64,000 nt of DNA from CAZSHX01 sp964606895 (GTDB lineage: Bacteria; Bacteroidota; Ignavibacteria; Kapaibacteriales; UBA2268), in the NCBI GenBank assembly GCA_964606895.1, contig CAZSHX010000013.1, forward strand, positions 1 to 64,000, read 5' to 3'. The notes under the pieces were generated by a model. It was not told the origin of the DNA. It searched no databases and saw nothing but the letters and a program-made list of their open reading frames with translations. Positions 26,782 through 35,954 of this stretch are shown piece by piece. The stretch's first letter is position 1; the number at the start of each line of letters is the position of its first letter. The position numbers were made by a program, and so were the translations under genes.

Positions 26782-29448
26782 TTAAATCTTCAAAAACTTA
26801 TTTACTCTATTCCCCACTCTAACAAAATACAAACCGGCAGGGAGTGTTGAAATATCAATCTTTTCCTGAAATTCACAATCCATTAATTTTATTCCGAGAA
26901 TAGAATAAATTTGAATGTTTTTATCAGTGTCATTCATTATGAAATTATTATTTATTTTCAGCAAACCATTAGTTAAGTCAAGCTCAAAATCAAGCGGTTC
27001 CACTGACACCGGCTTAATACCATTCCCTACCCAATCGGAATAGAGTTTTACTTGGTCAGTGTTTGCTGTGAAGATAGCTTTGGTTTTATCCTGAACACCA
27101 ATTTTGTCGGGTTTATAGTAAACTGTGAAATCAGATTGCTCTTGAGGTTTAATAATTAAGGGAAAGGTGAGACCTTCGACTCTTGGGAAGTGAACTTTAT
27201 CTGCCCAGTCCATAGAGTAAAGCTCAACATTCATATTGCTTTTATTGATAATGTTAACGGTTCGGGGTACTTCTGTTCCAACAGGAATGTCAACCCACAT
27301 TGCATCTGAAATTGTTACTATGGGTTCACCGGTTTTAAATTCTAAATATGCAATATTTTTTGAATAGCAATTCAAATCGGCTATGACCGAATCGCTTATC
27401 GGTATAGATTGATGCACAAGAGCAGTAGCACATACTTCTATTTCCTTCGACATACCAGGTTCAATTTCAATTGGCAGAATATCTTTGGTTGTAATTGAAA
27501 ATTCTGCTTTTTGATGTTTCAGACGTAGGTTTTTTACCGTGATTTTTATTGTTGTGGGATTGAAGATTGATATGTATTTACAAATTTTCTGACCAACTCT
27601 AATTAATCCAAAATCTATACTGTCTTGTTGCACTACAATTTGCTCCGGAGTATATTCATACTTCTTCGTAAGAATATTTCCGGAACGAGTCACAATAGTA
27701 ACAATCCCATTAGCCGGTTTCTGAATATCAATTACATTGAGGAAATACTGAGCATTCTTGTCACCGACATTGATTTGATTTGTAGAAAAATAATAGTTTG
27801 TTGATTCTGAAGATTTATATTTGATATTTAAAAGCCCGGCACAATCTGCAGTTGGAGGGGTTACAAATACCTGAGCATTAGCATCACCACAAGCCATATT
27901 GTCTTTAACATTTAATGAGTCTTCACAAATGGAGTTATAATTAAATCCAATTGGGTAGCCATAAGCAAATCCATCCTTACTTCTGTCCCAGTTACCGTAA
28001 GCATAACCGGCAAATTTGGCTTTATTTTTGCCGCCTTTAATTGTATCACCTTTAATGACATGGTCTCCGGGAGAAATTGCATTTGCAAGCCATGCATAAG
28101 GAGTGCCTTTAATATATTTGATTGAACTACTAAATTTGGTTGAAATTTTCTCACCATCGAAAGTTATTCTATCCAAGTAAGTTGAATCAAAAGTCATGTA
28201 AATATAGTTGTCAATACTTGCAGGGGAGCGGAAAGCCGAATAACTTGTAAAATGATTTATTGGAGTAAGAGCAATTAACATTCCCTGCCCATTGCTTGAT
28301 GGATTCTGGGGTACATCAACATTTTCTTTTTCTGCTTTTGGAGTCGGGACATGGTCTAACCAAACTTTTCCATACTGCCCGACAAGAACCGGTTTATTTG
28401 ACCTGTAATAAGCGGCGATTTCCTGATTCGTTATTTCATGCCATTCGCCTCGTTTCAAAACACGTGAAATTTTCATAAAACCGGAACCGTCTTTGCGAAG
28501 CTGAGATATTTCTGTTGAATCGTAAGCCGCAACAAACCTTATCATATCTCCTGCATCATCAGGCATAACGCCTCTTGGTCTGGCGGCATATTTCAATGGT
28601 GCAGAAACATACTCTGTTCCAAGCAAATCAATTGAAAGCATCATATCAACCATCAAGTTTTTTGTAAAGTTGGTCGCTCTGCCGAGGAAAGTGAATGGAA
28701 TTTTTGGGAAAGCCGACTTTGTATGACCTGAGATAACCGCAATAGGCTTTGTTGATTCGATGTAAGTGCCTGTCAAATCAGAGCCGATTTTTTGAGTAGA
28801 ATCTTTGTTGGTTCTTCCTTCAATCAAGTAACAATCTCCTTTTTGTAAAGTAACTTGTCCAAGTTTTCCGGCATCATACTTTACTGTATTGGCAGTAGGT
28901 CTGTATTTAACAACATTGTTATCATCAGTTGAAACGATTAATATTTGAGCGGGAAGAAGTTTATCGGTTTGGTCCTGATATAAGTTCAATGAAACATATT
29001 TTTTACCTAACCATTCTGCAGGTGTAACCCGAAAAGCTTCTCCTGACCACCTGTATGACATATAGACGGCAACAGAAACCGGGTCGTCAGCTGTTACGTG
29101 GATTCCATATTTCTTAACTACTTCACTAACATTCATCATGAGGAGATCCCAATACGGAACTTCAGTTATCTGATTGGCTCTGATAACGTATGTTTTTATT
29201 GAGCCTGTTTCTGCGTCAAAGACCGTTGCTTTTGTGTCAACTTTTGAAGAAATCCAGATAGCTATGGGGTAAGCACCTCTGGCTGCTTCCCCTGCTTCGC
29301 GGTTGCAATGCTGGAGACCGAACCAATACTCTCTGCCTTCGGTAATCTCCTCTTTCGTTATTTCCTGGGACAGCAATGGAAAAGTAAAAGCAAGCGAAAC
29401 ACACAACATTAAAATAAGTCGTAATGAGTAATTGGTAAATCGTTTCAT
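26782..29448 (-). CDS. IgGFc-binding-like surface protein with T9SS tail
   Basis: The ATG at 29448 is preferred to the TTG four codons upstream. A signal peptide (residues 1-28) is followed by EYWFGLQHCNRE. An IgGFc-binding N-terminal-like region spans about 35-420 (DDPVSVAVYMSYRW, TEWLGKKYVSLNLY-like, SGHTKSAFPKIPFTF). Residues about 590-760 contain ASH/HYDIN-type modules (QDSIDFGLIRVGQKICKYISIFNPT). The end is a T9SS sorting tail (ILGIKLMDCEF ... LPAGLYFVRVGN). It is probably displayed on the cell surface in adhesion or gliding-related roles. Immunoglobulin binding itself should not be assumed. A decayed copy of its 3' end lies just downstream. Confidence 0.85.
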   Translation of the reverse strand: MKRFTNYSLRLILMLCVSLAFTFPLLSQEITKEEITEGREYWFGLQHCNREAGEAARGAYPIAIWISSKVDTKATVFDAETGSIKTYVIRANQITEVPYWDLLMMNVSEVVKKYGIHVTADDPVSVAVYMSYRWSGEAFRVTPAEWLGKKYVSLNLYQDQTDKLLPAQILIVSTDDNNVVKYRPTANTVKYDAGKLGQVTLQKGDCYLIEGRTNKDSTQKIGSDLTGTYIESTKPIAVISGHTKSAFPKIPFTFLGRATNFTKNLMVDMMLSIDLLGTEYVSAPLKYAARPRGVMPDDAGDMIRFVAAYDSTEISQLRKDGSGFMKISRVLKRGEWHEITNQEIAAYYRSNKPVLVGQYGKVWLDHVPTPKAEKENVDVPQNPSSNGQGMLIALTPINHFTSYSAFRSPASIDNYIYMTFDSTYLDRITFDGEKISTKFSSSIKYIKGTPYAWLANAISPGDHVIKGDTIKGGKNKAKFAGYAYGNWDRSKDGFAYGYPIGFNYNSICEDSLNVKDNMACGDANAQVFVTPPTADCAGLLNIKYKSSESTNYYFSTNQINVGDKNAQYFLNVIDIQKPANGIVTIVTRSGNILTKKYEYTPEQIVVQQDSIDFGLIRVGQKICKYISIFNPTTIKITVKNLRLKHQKAEFSITTKDILPIEIEPGMSKEIEVCATALVHQSIPISDSVIADLNCYSKNIAYLEFKTGEPIVTISDAMWVDIPVGTEVPRTVNIINKSNMNVELYSMDWADKVHFPRVEGLTFPLIIKPQEQSDFTVYYKPDKIGVQDKTKAIFTANTDQVKLYSDWVGNGIKPVSVEPLDFELDLTNGLLKINNNFIMNDTDKNIQIYSILGIKLMDCEFQEKIDISTLPAGLYFVRVGNRVNKFLKI

Positions 29449-30005
29449 GATAACTTTCAAAAATAAAATATATAGTCTAATAAGAATTAACTAACGGAGT
29501 TAATAAATTTCTTCCTGATTCTTATGGCTGAGCAAGATAATTGAAAAGAGCATAAAGAGAGTTTATCTCTATATTCTTATTAATCCTAAATCCCATAAGC
29601 CGCCAAATTCTTTTCATCGTATTCAAAAATTCCAAAAATGAAAAAACTTTTTCAAAATTTGTCAATCCGGTATATACTAAGACACATGAAACACAAAAAC
29701 GTCTCACACAAAAATGAAAATAGTTGAAATAAATGAAAATAATTCATAAGTAAAATTATCAATCTTCAATCTAACTTCATAATTTAGAAATATTTAATTA
29801 TATTTGACAATCAGAAAAATATTTTTCGATTATTGGAAGTCAACCACTTGTTTTAGGATTTTCTTCAAAAATGTATATTAAGGATTAAAATGAGTTATAG
29901 CCTTGATTCTTGAAATATTTGAATCTCTTAAATGTGACTAAATATTTCTAACTGTTTCTCTTCATTTCTTGGAATATTTATTTTAAAAAAAAATCAAAGT
30001 TCAGA
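29449..30005. other. AT-rich intergenic region
   Basis: No supported gene or RNA. A short open frame near 29522-29707 has no recognisable features. The DNA is very AT-rich with A/T runs. It should contain the promoter of the 26782 gene, but no clear box is visible. Confidence 0.5.
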
Positions 30006-30935
30006 CTATTTATTCTTTACACAACGAACTGAAAAGCAACATTCCTCAAAGTAGTTGAGCCTGCCGATAGCGGTGTTGTTGAAGTTCAAGTATCTGCCCC
30101 AAGCGATTGAAGAATCATTCTCCGATGAAGACCACCAATAACTGCCGAATCCAATATAATTGAATGCCCCATCTTCTAAGCGATAGCCGCCAGGAATGGC
30201 TGAAAAACCACTTTCATTTGTGGCTCCTTTGTTTGGAGTCTGCCAGTATATTGTCCCTGTGTCTTTTAGCTTTCCTCCTACATCTGTTCCTCTCCACTTA
30301 ATGTTATCAGCATCATCTTGTGGCATTCCTAAATTCAATTCTAAAGCTATCCATTCATCATCTGTTGGTACATGCCAGCCCAATGGTGCCAATCCTCTCG
30401 GATCATTTACCTCATACCAATTATATAATTTTCCAAAGATTTTTCCATTAGATGAATCATTATTATAATAGCAGAAAAATCCGGTTGTTTTTGCCCAAGA
30501 TTCACTATCTATTACTTCAGGAATTGAATCTCCATTACGGTAATGGTCAATATTAAGGTTTTTAAGCATCCAAACCTGAGAGCCGACAGTTATTGGTTGC
30601 CATTGGTCAATATAAAAGATGAGGCTGTCAATTGAACTTAATAAGAATGATTTGGGGTACGAAAAGATGTAAACATTTAAAAAATCATTTTCAAATTTGA
30701 TACTTCCAATGATTTCAGTGGGATAATATGCAATTAGTGAATCATCGTAATGAATTCTCAAAACGTAATTATTCTTTTTGACAATAACTCCCAAATTGGC
30801 AATCTCGCTGTGATTGTAATGCTTTGTGCTTCCATCATTCAGATAGAATTTAACCAGTGGCTCAGCTGAATAAAGCGAAGAGAAGCAAATGATAATTGCT
30901 GATATAACTGATAATAACAAAATTCTGATTCTCAT
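30006..30935 (-). CDS. FISUMP-domain secreted protein with shared N-terminal domain
   Basis: A signal peptide (MRIRILLLSVISAIIICFSS) precedes a ~95-residue N-terminal domain: PLVKFYLNDGSTKHYNHSEI, then YYPTEIIGSIKFE and SSIDSLIFY. The same domain opens the giant protein at 35955 and the truncated gene at the window start. The C-terminal half is FISUMP (IGKLYNWYEVND-type motif, GLAPLGWHVPTDDEW, FSVRCVKNK). At 309 residues the protein is complete. It has no T9SS tail, so how it reaches the surface is unclear. It is the closest relative in this window of the truncated gene at 3-737. Confidence 0.87.
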   Translation of the reverse strand: MRIRILLLSVISAIIICFSSLYSAEPLVKFYLNDGSTKHYNHSEIANLGVIVKKNNYVLRIHYDDSLIAYYPTEIIGSIKFENDFLNVYIFSYPKSFLLSSIDSLIFYIDQWQPITVGSQVWMLKNLNIDHYRNGDSIPEVIDSESWAKTTGFFCYYNNDSSNGKIFGKLYNWYEVNDPRGLAPLGWHVPTDDEWIALELNLGMPQDDADNIKWRGTDVGGKLKDTGTIYWQTPNKGATNESGFSAIPGGYRLEDGAFNYIGFGSYWWSSSENDSSIAWGRYLNFNNTAIGRLNYFEECCFSVRCVKNK

Positions 30936-31006
30936 GATTCTATCCTTTTAGTTTTTCATTTAACTTTTAATACAAAACTAATAACTTATTAGAAAAATAT
31001 CACTAA

Positions 31007-31237
31007 AAAAATCTTACTTGGATATTTGCTAATAATTCATATAAAAAGAGAACTAATTTGGATGACCGGATTGTCCTGAAATACGATGCAATACAGATAC
31101 TACCTGAAACAATCATTGAGCAATTCAGAGCAGAAGAGCATGACCAACGAAACGAACAAACTTCAAAGGATATAGATCGGCAACGACCAGGCAAGCAAGG
31201 GCAGACTTGGGATGGATTCTTAGATAATCAAAGTTGA
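31007..31237 (+). pseudogene. Open frame without start, possible gene remnant
   Basis: Seventy-six codons are open with no ATG in frame. The translation contains DDRIVLKYDAIQILPET and IEQFRAEEHDQRNEQ, then DIDRQRPGKQGQTWDG, which is coding-like in composition and ends at a TGA. It lies between the FISUMP gene and the integrase. It could be the 3' end of a gene broken by insertion of the island. I do not recognise the family. Confidence 0.3.
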
Positions 31238-31316
31238 GAAATACTATGAAAACCAATAAAATTCTTTTCTATGGAAAAACTGATCTGTTCATTATTCCGT
31301 CAATAAGGCAAATGAA

Positions 31317-31360
31317 AAAGCCTTGTAAGTTGTTGTTTTACAAGGCTTTCGGGTTTTTTA
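31317..31360 (+). terminator. Intrinsic terminator upstream of integrase
   Basis: Twelve-base arms AAAGCCTTGTAA (31317-31328) and TTACAAGGCTTT (31338-31349) pair perfectly and are followed by CGGG and T6. No intact gene lies directly upstream on this strand, so it probably belonged to the broken gene ending at 31237. Confidence 0.78.
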
Positions 31361-31531
31361 ACTGTGATCCTGGTAGGATAATAACTTTGCAATATTATGA
31401 ATTCCTATGAAGTTATATTTAATAGCTCTAATCTTGCTTTACATGCCATATTTGAAATTTGCGAACAAAATGAAATTTCATTGGATTTCCTCAATATAAA
31501 AAAATATCGTTAAGGTTTCCGTTAATAGTTG

Positions 31532-31539
31532 TATATTTG
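31532..31539 (+). promoter_or_regulatory. Candidate Bacteroidota-type -7 box for integrase
   Basis: TATATTTG fits the TAnnTTTG -7 consensus and lies 33 bases before the ATG at 31572. No good TTTG -33 box is seen at the expected spacing, so support is partial. Confidence 0.3.
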
Positions 31540-31571
31540 TAAAGTTCATCAACGATTTGGATAATAACTTT

Positions 31572-32858
31572 ATGATTTCTGTCAAATTTAACATTTTTTC
31601 GGGCAAAAAACCCGTTTCAAAATCTTTTATCATGTTCTCGATAAGCTGGGATGGCTTGCGTTATCAGTCTTCTACAAAGATTAGCGTTAATAGTCCCGTT
31701 AATAGTTGGGATTATGAGAACTGCAAGGTAAAAAAAGACTATCCTTACCAATCCGAAATTAATTCAAAATTAAAAAATTACGCTGTTGAGATTGAAAAAA
31801 TTTACAACAAAAAAACAGCTACGGGTGAAAAGGTTACAACTTTAGACATAAAAGATAAGATAAAAGAAATTGTTTCTCCTCTCGATACAATTACTATTAA
31901 AGAGGAAAGGACAAGAGACTTTTGGGAATATTTTGATCTATTCCTTGAAACCAGGAAACAAAATCCGGAAATAAAGGAATCATCGATAAAACATGACACC
32001 ATTGTCAAGCGGCATTTAGTCGCATTCGCTGAAACAAAAAAGTTTCACATGAAATTCGAGAACATTGATTTGAAATTCTATTCTGAATTTTATAAGTATT
32101 TGTCAACTCATTCACTGATTGAAAAGAAAGAAAGGTTGAGAGATAACACAATTGGGATGATAGTGAAGCTGATTAAAACATTTATGACATGGGGTCTTGA
32201 TGAGGGTTTCCATTCAAATACCAAATTCAAAAAAATTAAAGTACTCACCGAGAGCCCTTTCCCTGTGACTTTGACAATTGATGAATTGGAAAAACTTGAG
32301 ACTTTAGAAATTTCCACTCAGAAATTATCTCGGGCACGGGATTTGTTTTTGTTGCAATGTTATACATGTTTGAGGTTTTCGGACTTAATGAACCTGACTC
32401 CCGAAAATTTCGATTTGAACCAGGGAGTAATTCGTAATATCAAAACCATTAAAACCAGTATAAATTTACCGGACATCAGAATCCATCCTCAGATGAGAAC
32501 AATTTTGGACAGATACCCCGACTTGAATCTTCCGAACATAAGCAATCAAAAATACAACGATAACATTAAGGCTCTATGCAAATTTGCTGAATTCAACTCT
32601 GAGGAAAAGATTACTATGTATTACAACAGGCAAGCTGTGAGTGAGTCAAAGCCGAAACATGAATTAATTTCCAGCCACAGTGCCAGACGAACTGGTGCAA
32701 CACTGTTTTATAAATCAGGATTTCCGATTATGTACATCATGGCACTGACAGGGCATCAAAGCATAAAATCCTTCAAGAAATACATAGGCATTGACAACCT
32801 TGAAGTAACCGATGTTCTTGGAAAAGGATTTGACCGAGATAAACTCAGAGGTTTGTAA
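31572..32858 (+). CDS. Tyrosine recombinase/integrase (Bacteroidota type)
   Basis: The start is the ATG at 31572; a TTG lies five codons earlier. The 428-residue protein has an arm-binding N-terminus (MISVKFNIFSGKKPVSK), a SAM-like core-binding domain (about 120-215, FWEYFDLFLETRKQN) and a catalytic domain (about 235-420). Visible catalytic features are Arg in CYTCLRFSDL, His-x-x-Arg in SSHSARRTGA, the second His in LTGHQSI and Tyr in FKKYIGID. Such enzymes integrate and excise mobile islands. The promoter-proximal 13-mer CCGTTAATAGTTG recurs inside the gene and could be an arm site. It reads away from the terminator at 31317 and converges with the cargo block. Confidence 0.92.
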   Translation: MISVKFNIFSGKKPVSKSFIMFSISWDGLRYQSSTKISVNSPVNSWDYENCKVKKDYPYQSEINSKLKNYAVEIEKIYNKKTATGEKVTTLDIKDKIKEIVSPLDTITIKEERTRDFWEYFDLFLETRKQNPEIKESSIKHDTIVKRHLVAFAETKKFHMKFENIDLKFYSEFYKYLSTHSLIEKKERLRDNTIGMIVKLIKTFMTWGLDEGFHSNTKFKKIKVLTESPFPVTLTIDELEKLETLEISTQKLSRARDLFLLQCYTCLRFSDLMNLTPENFDLNQGVIRNIKTIKTSINLPDIRIHPQMRTILDRYPDLNLPNISNQKYNDNIKALCKFAEFNSEEKITMYYNRQAVSESKPKHELISSHSARRTGATLFYKSGFPIMYIMALTGHQSIKSFKKYIGIDNLEVTDVLGKGFDRDKLRGL

Positions 32859-32871
32859 AGTTTGAATTGAA

Positions 32872-32895
32872 AAGCCCTTCGGGTAGGAAGGGCTT
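32872..32895. terminator. Hairpin terminator between convergent integrase and cargo gene
   Basis: The arms AAGCCCTT (32872-32879) and AAGGGCTT (32888-32895) form a perfect stem, 13 bases after the integrase stop. No long T-run follows. A near copy occurs at 33391-33413. Confidence 0.6.
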
Positions 32896-32936
32896 GAAGT
32901 TCCCGAATAGTAAATAATTTTGTTAAGGTCTATTCT

Positions 32937-33332
32937 CTAATTAATTTTTGAATTTCTTAATCTCTCAATATCAATGCCAAGTTTGGATTTTTGAAATTGA
33001 GATTTAAAATTTGTTATTCTTTCCCTGTTATAATTATAAAGCCAATAACAGATAAAGAAAAGAATGATATTTATAATAATTGAGAACCAACCCCAATTAA
33101 TCCAGGATTGAACTATGTAAAATACTAACGCATAAAACCATGCAGGAATAAAAAACAGTTTTGGTTTCGAATCAAATAAACCGAAAAGTAGAGCAAGCAG
33201 GACTGATATAATTGAAGATATTAGACCCAAATGATCTATTAATAAGTAATTCCTCAAAGTTAAGTCCAGACCCAGAATCGCAAGAAACAATAAAACAAAA
33301 TAGAGCAACGCACTCAGGTTAAATATTATCAT
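32937..33332 (-). CDS. Small membrane protein, four predicted helices
   Basis: The 131-residue protein is mostly hydrophobic, with helices around residues 5-22, 35-52, 60-75 and 78-98, and a charged C-terminal tail (NRERITNFKSQFQKSKLG). No motif is recognised. It is the first of a block of minus-strand genes that each have their own downstream element: hairpin 32872-32895 follows this gene and a similar hairpin at 33391 precedes it. Upstream bases GGATATT before ATG can serve as a weak ribosome-binding site. Confidence 0.6.
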   Translation of the reverse strand: MIIFNLSALLYFVLLFLAILGLDLTLRNYLLIDHLGLISSIISVLLALLFGLFDSKPKLFFIPAWFYALVFYIVQSWINWGWFSIIINIILFFICYWLYNYNRERITNFKSQFQKSKLGIDIERLRNSKIN

Positions 33333-33390
33333 TCTTAATATCCTTTCATTTTAAAATATTTTCCTAAAAAAATTTGACAAATTTTAATTT

Positions 33391-33413
33391 AAGCCCATCG
33401 GTTGGAAGGGCTT
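33391..33413 (-). terminator. Hairpin after the 33431 gene
   Basis: The arms AAGCCC (33391-33396) and GGGCTT (33408-33413) resemble the hairpin at 32872; both continue as AAGGGCTTGAA. It lies 17 bases downstream of the minus-strand stop at 33431. Confidence 0.5.
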
Positions 33414-33430
33414 GAAAATTTGAGAAAGTA

Positions 33431-34360
33431 CTATAAATAATCTTTAAATTTGTCAACATCTAAAGGAGTTACTTCACAATAGAGATCATTAAATGTTGCT
33501 TTACTTGGTAAATCAAAGGTTGTTGGCCCTGATGTCATTGGACCAGCATTATCCTTATAAAAAGCCTGAATTCTACCATCTTTGTATACTTTTACTTTTC
33601 CAAAAAGTCTACCTCCACCAGCATCAAATCCATCTCCGAATTGTGCTTCATCGTCAAAATTTACTTGTCCAACGCCACTTTGCCCTGTTCCTGTAACAAC
33701 CCATTTAAAAGTACGAAATCCAGGAGGAGGTTCTGGAAGTTGAATTATTTTAGGAATGAATGCGTATACTGAACCTGCAGCATCACTTAAATTTATAACA
33801 ATAGTTATTTCATCGGATAGTTTTTCACGATAGAGAATGACTGTCTTATTATCACCTCTTTTAAGGGTTAACCCTTCATCAATAATTCCACTTTGATAAG
33901 TAGCACCCTTGATTAATAAATGTTCAACTTTGGGATCTAAATTTTGATTTGTTTTAAAAGCATTCCATTCAATTTCCATAAAAATTGTTGAATCACTTTT
34001 CATATCCAAATTCAAATAAAGACCTCCATGTAAACGAATACAATCAAGCCATGTTTTTAAAGCATCTTTATTTGCTACTGATTGTTTAATTTCAGTTTTT
34101 TGTTTAGTGACCGTTTGCAGATATCTATTTTTCTGAATTAAATTTTGCCACATATTATATTGACCTTCATTGAAACCTATTCCTACTGGAATTCCTTGAA
34201 TTAGAACATCCCCATGAGCTTTTAAATATGCAGAAGCTTCAGAATATGTCTTTTGTAAGAATTGTTCAGATAAAAGTAGGCTTGAATAATAATCATTAGT
34301 ATATTGAAATTTATCAATTATTGTTCCTAATAGTCCAGCACATGGATAATCTCCATTCAT
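33431..34360 (-). CDS. Unknown protein, 309 residues
   Basis: No family is recognised. The N-terminal half is helical (YSEASAYLKAHGDVLIQGIPVG, IQKNRYLQTVTKQKTEIKQ). From about residue 115 the sequence is beta-rich and contains SDSTIFMEIEWNAF, LTLKRGDNKTVILYR, a Pro-rich LPEPPPGFRTFKWVV, and a Gly/Asp-rich segment (DDEAQFGDGFDAGGGRLFG). There is no signal peptide, so it is probably cytosolic. A good GGAGG ribosome-binding sequence precedes the ATG. It is preceded by a repeat element (34455-34505) that follows a FISUMP tail remnant, which suggests the gene was inserted behind such a gene. Confidence 0.65.
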   Translation of the reverse strand: MNGDYPCAGLLGTIIDKFQYTNDYYSSLLLSEQFLQKTYSEASAYLKAHGDVLIQGIPVGIGFNEGQYNMWQNLIQKNRYLQTVTKQKTEIKQSVANKDALKTWLDCIRLHGGLYLNLDMKSDSTIFMEIEWNAFKTNQNLDPKVEHLLIKGATYQSGIIDEGLTLKRGDNKTVILYREKLSDEITIVINLSDAAGSVYAFIPKIIQLPEPPPGFRTFKWVVTGTGQSGVGQVNFDDEAQFGDGFDAGGGRLFGKVKVYKDGRIQAFYKDNAGPMTSGPTTFDLPSKATFNDLYCEVTPLDVDKFKDYL

Positions 34361-34454
34361 AAAACCTCCAAAAATAATTAAATAATAAAAAATTCCACAA
34401 TATTACCACCATATATTTTCTCCCCAAACAAGAAAGAATTATTGCATCAAAAAA

Positions 34455-34505
34455 TCTTCCGCCTTTTCTCCCATATCTACCTTTAAATTAATTGAACAAA
34501 ATTTC
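34455..34505 (-). repeat. Intergenic element, copy A, with FISUMP tail remnant at 34514-34534
   Basis: About 50 bases match copies B (35385-35425) and C (35897-35946); the shared core on the plus strand is CCCATAT/CTCACCTTTAAAT. Just upstream on the minus strand, 34514-34534 reads VRFVKD and stop, the end of a FISUMP protein with Cys changed to Phe. So this copy follows a decayed FISUMP 3' end, just as copy C follows the intact FISUMP gene 35955. Confidence 0.75.
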
Positions 34506-34616
34506 AGTTTTTCTCAGTCCTTTACAAATCGGACTGTATATATATGAAACTGATAATCATCACAAAATGAATCACAGCCCCAAAAAAAGGTTTAATCAAA
34601 TCTTATAAATATCTAA

Positions 34617-35306
34617 CTATTGCCATTTCTGAGAATTATAATAGAAATTTGAAATAATTTTTTTCCTTAAATCTGTAGTGGTAAGATCAACTTCTTTGAT
34701 CCGAATCATTTCAAAATCAGTAATTTTTGCTGTGTCGCGGCTATCCTTATAGTGACCTGTTACAGACCATTTATCTAAACCCATTTCTTTGAAATTCATC
34801 CAACCAAAACCCTCGACTCTATTCCCACCTGATTGATACAAATCAGCATCGTAAATATAATATAAATCGAAACATTCAGCTCCTTGTTTAATAAGTACGT
34901 TTTCTGATTTCCAGTGAGACCTTTCAACTACTTCTTTATTTACAATATCGATTTTATAAGACCATCCGTCTAATCTAAAACCTTGCGATGATGGGTCAAA
35001 TGTAATTGTTGCTATTGAATATTTTGATATTGGTATGCCATTCTGTTTGTGAACCTGTATCCAATTTCCTTCAAGAGCTGATTCTGGTATTAAAATTTGT
35101 CTAATGGGGTTAATCCGATAGGGCAAAAATGTACCTAAAGTTAAAATCAAAGTACCCGCAACTGCTCCTAAAAGTAATGCTTGTACAAATTTTTTCTTTG
35201 AATTAGGGCTATTTTTATTAATCAAAGCACCATACACTGCTGAAGAAGTTAAAGACGCTAAAGCTATACATAATGATTGAAATATATAGCTAAATGAGGT
35301 AATCAT
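34617..35306 (-). CDS. Membrane protein with two helices and beta-rich C-terminal domain
   Basis: The ATG at 35306 is chosen because GAAAGGAAT precedes it; the longer frame upstream translates the intergenic repeat. The 229-residue protein has two membrane helices (about residues 5-25 and 40-60). A beta-rich domain follows from about 75 (LEGNWIQVHKQNGIPISKY, SYKIDIVNKEVVERSHWKS, DLYYIYDADLYQSGGNR, WSVTGHYKD), reminiscent of a lipocalin-like barrel. The architecture of two helices plus a small barrel resembles membrane sensors such as Cap15-type CBASS effectors, but similarity is only in layout. No partner nucleotidyltransferase is nearby. Confidence 0.6.
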   Translation of the reverse strand: MITSFSYIFQSLCIALASLTSSAVYGALINKNSPNSKKKFVQALLLGAVAGTLILTLGTFLPYRINPIRQILIPESALEGNWIQVHKQNGIPISKYSIATITFDPSSQGFRLDGWSYKIDIVNKEVVERSHWKSENVLIKQGAECFDLYYIYDADLYQSGGNRVEGFGWMNFKEMGLDKWSVTGHYKDSRDTAKITDFEMIRIKEVDLTTTDLRKKIISNFYYNSQKWQ

Positions 35307-35384
35307 AATATTCCTTTCAATAAAATTTTCTAATACTCGAAATTGAATTTTAAAATAATACTCTGTCAGAATCCTAAAGTCGTT

Positions 35385-35425
35385 GCCTTTCCTCCCATAC
35401 TCACCTTTAAATTTATTTAACAAAC
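35385..35425 (-). repeat. Intergenic element, copy B
   Basis: About 40 bases match copies A and C. It lies just downstream of the minus-strand stop at 35435 and about 80 bases before the start at 35306. Confidence 0.75.
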
Positions 35426-35434
35426 TTTGATTTA

Positions 35435-35821
35435 TCAACTAACTTGTGGTTTTTCCTTTGAGAAAATCGGGACTATCAATGTCCAAAGAATTATAATAAC
35501 AGAGCAAATCATACTAAAAGTTTCTGTATGGAGTTTATAGTATGTAATTAGTATTCCTCCGTTCAGAGAAAAAGTCCAGATCAAAAATGATATTGCTGAG
35601 ATAACAAGCTGTGATATTTTCTTAATCTCATATATCCTATTCAAATAAAACGGAGTTAGAACGAACAAAAGAATGCATGTAGCAATAATCATCCAATCAT
35701 ATTTCCCGTCCGGCTTTGCTAAAAACCCAATAATACCAATATAAGCTCCTACAATTTCTGCCGGTATCAGCTTCAAAAGAATATCTTTGTAAGTATCTTC
35801 TCTTGTTACTTGTCTTGTCAT
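35435..35821 (-). CDS. Small membrane protein, four predicted helices
   Basis: The 128-residue protein has a short charged N-terminus (MTRQVTREDTYKDILLKL), then hydrophobic helices around residues 20-36, 42-60, 70-88 and 98-116, ending FSKEKPQVS. No catalytic motif or family is recognised. A GAGGAAAAA sequence precedes the ATG. Repeat copy C lies upstream and copy B immediately follows the stop, so the gene is an isolated unit in the cargo block. Confidence 0.6.
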   Translation of the reverse strand: MTRQVTREDTYKDILLKLIPAEIVGAYIGIIGFLAKPDGKYDWMIIATCILLFVLTPFYLNRIYEIKKISQLVISAISFLIWTFSLNGGILITYYKLHTETFSMICSVIIILWTLIVPIFSKEKPQVS

Positions 35822-35896
35822 TTTTTCCTCAAATTAGTTGTAAATATTAATAGTTCACTCTACCAAAACAGTTGTTCTGTCTTAGTTGTTTCCGGT

Positions 35897-35946
35897 TCTT
35901 CCGCCTTTCCTCCCATATTCACCTTTAAATTTATTTACAAAATTTC
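35897..35946 (-). repeat. Intergenic element, copy C
   Basis: About 50 bases match copy A closely (including TCTTCCGCC at the left edge) and copy B. It starts 9 bases downstream of the stop of the FISUMP giant at 35955. Confidence 0.75.
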
Positions 35947-35954
35947 TGTTTTGT

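Noticed and set aside
34455..35946. Integron attC sites between cargo genes
   Set aside because: No inverted R/L core boxes (RYYYAAC...GTTRRRY) were found, and the recombinase is not IntI-like.
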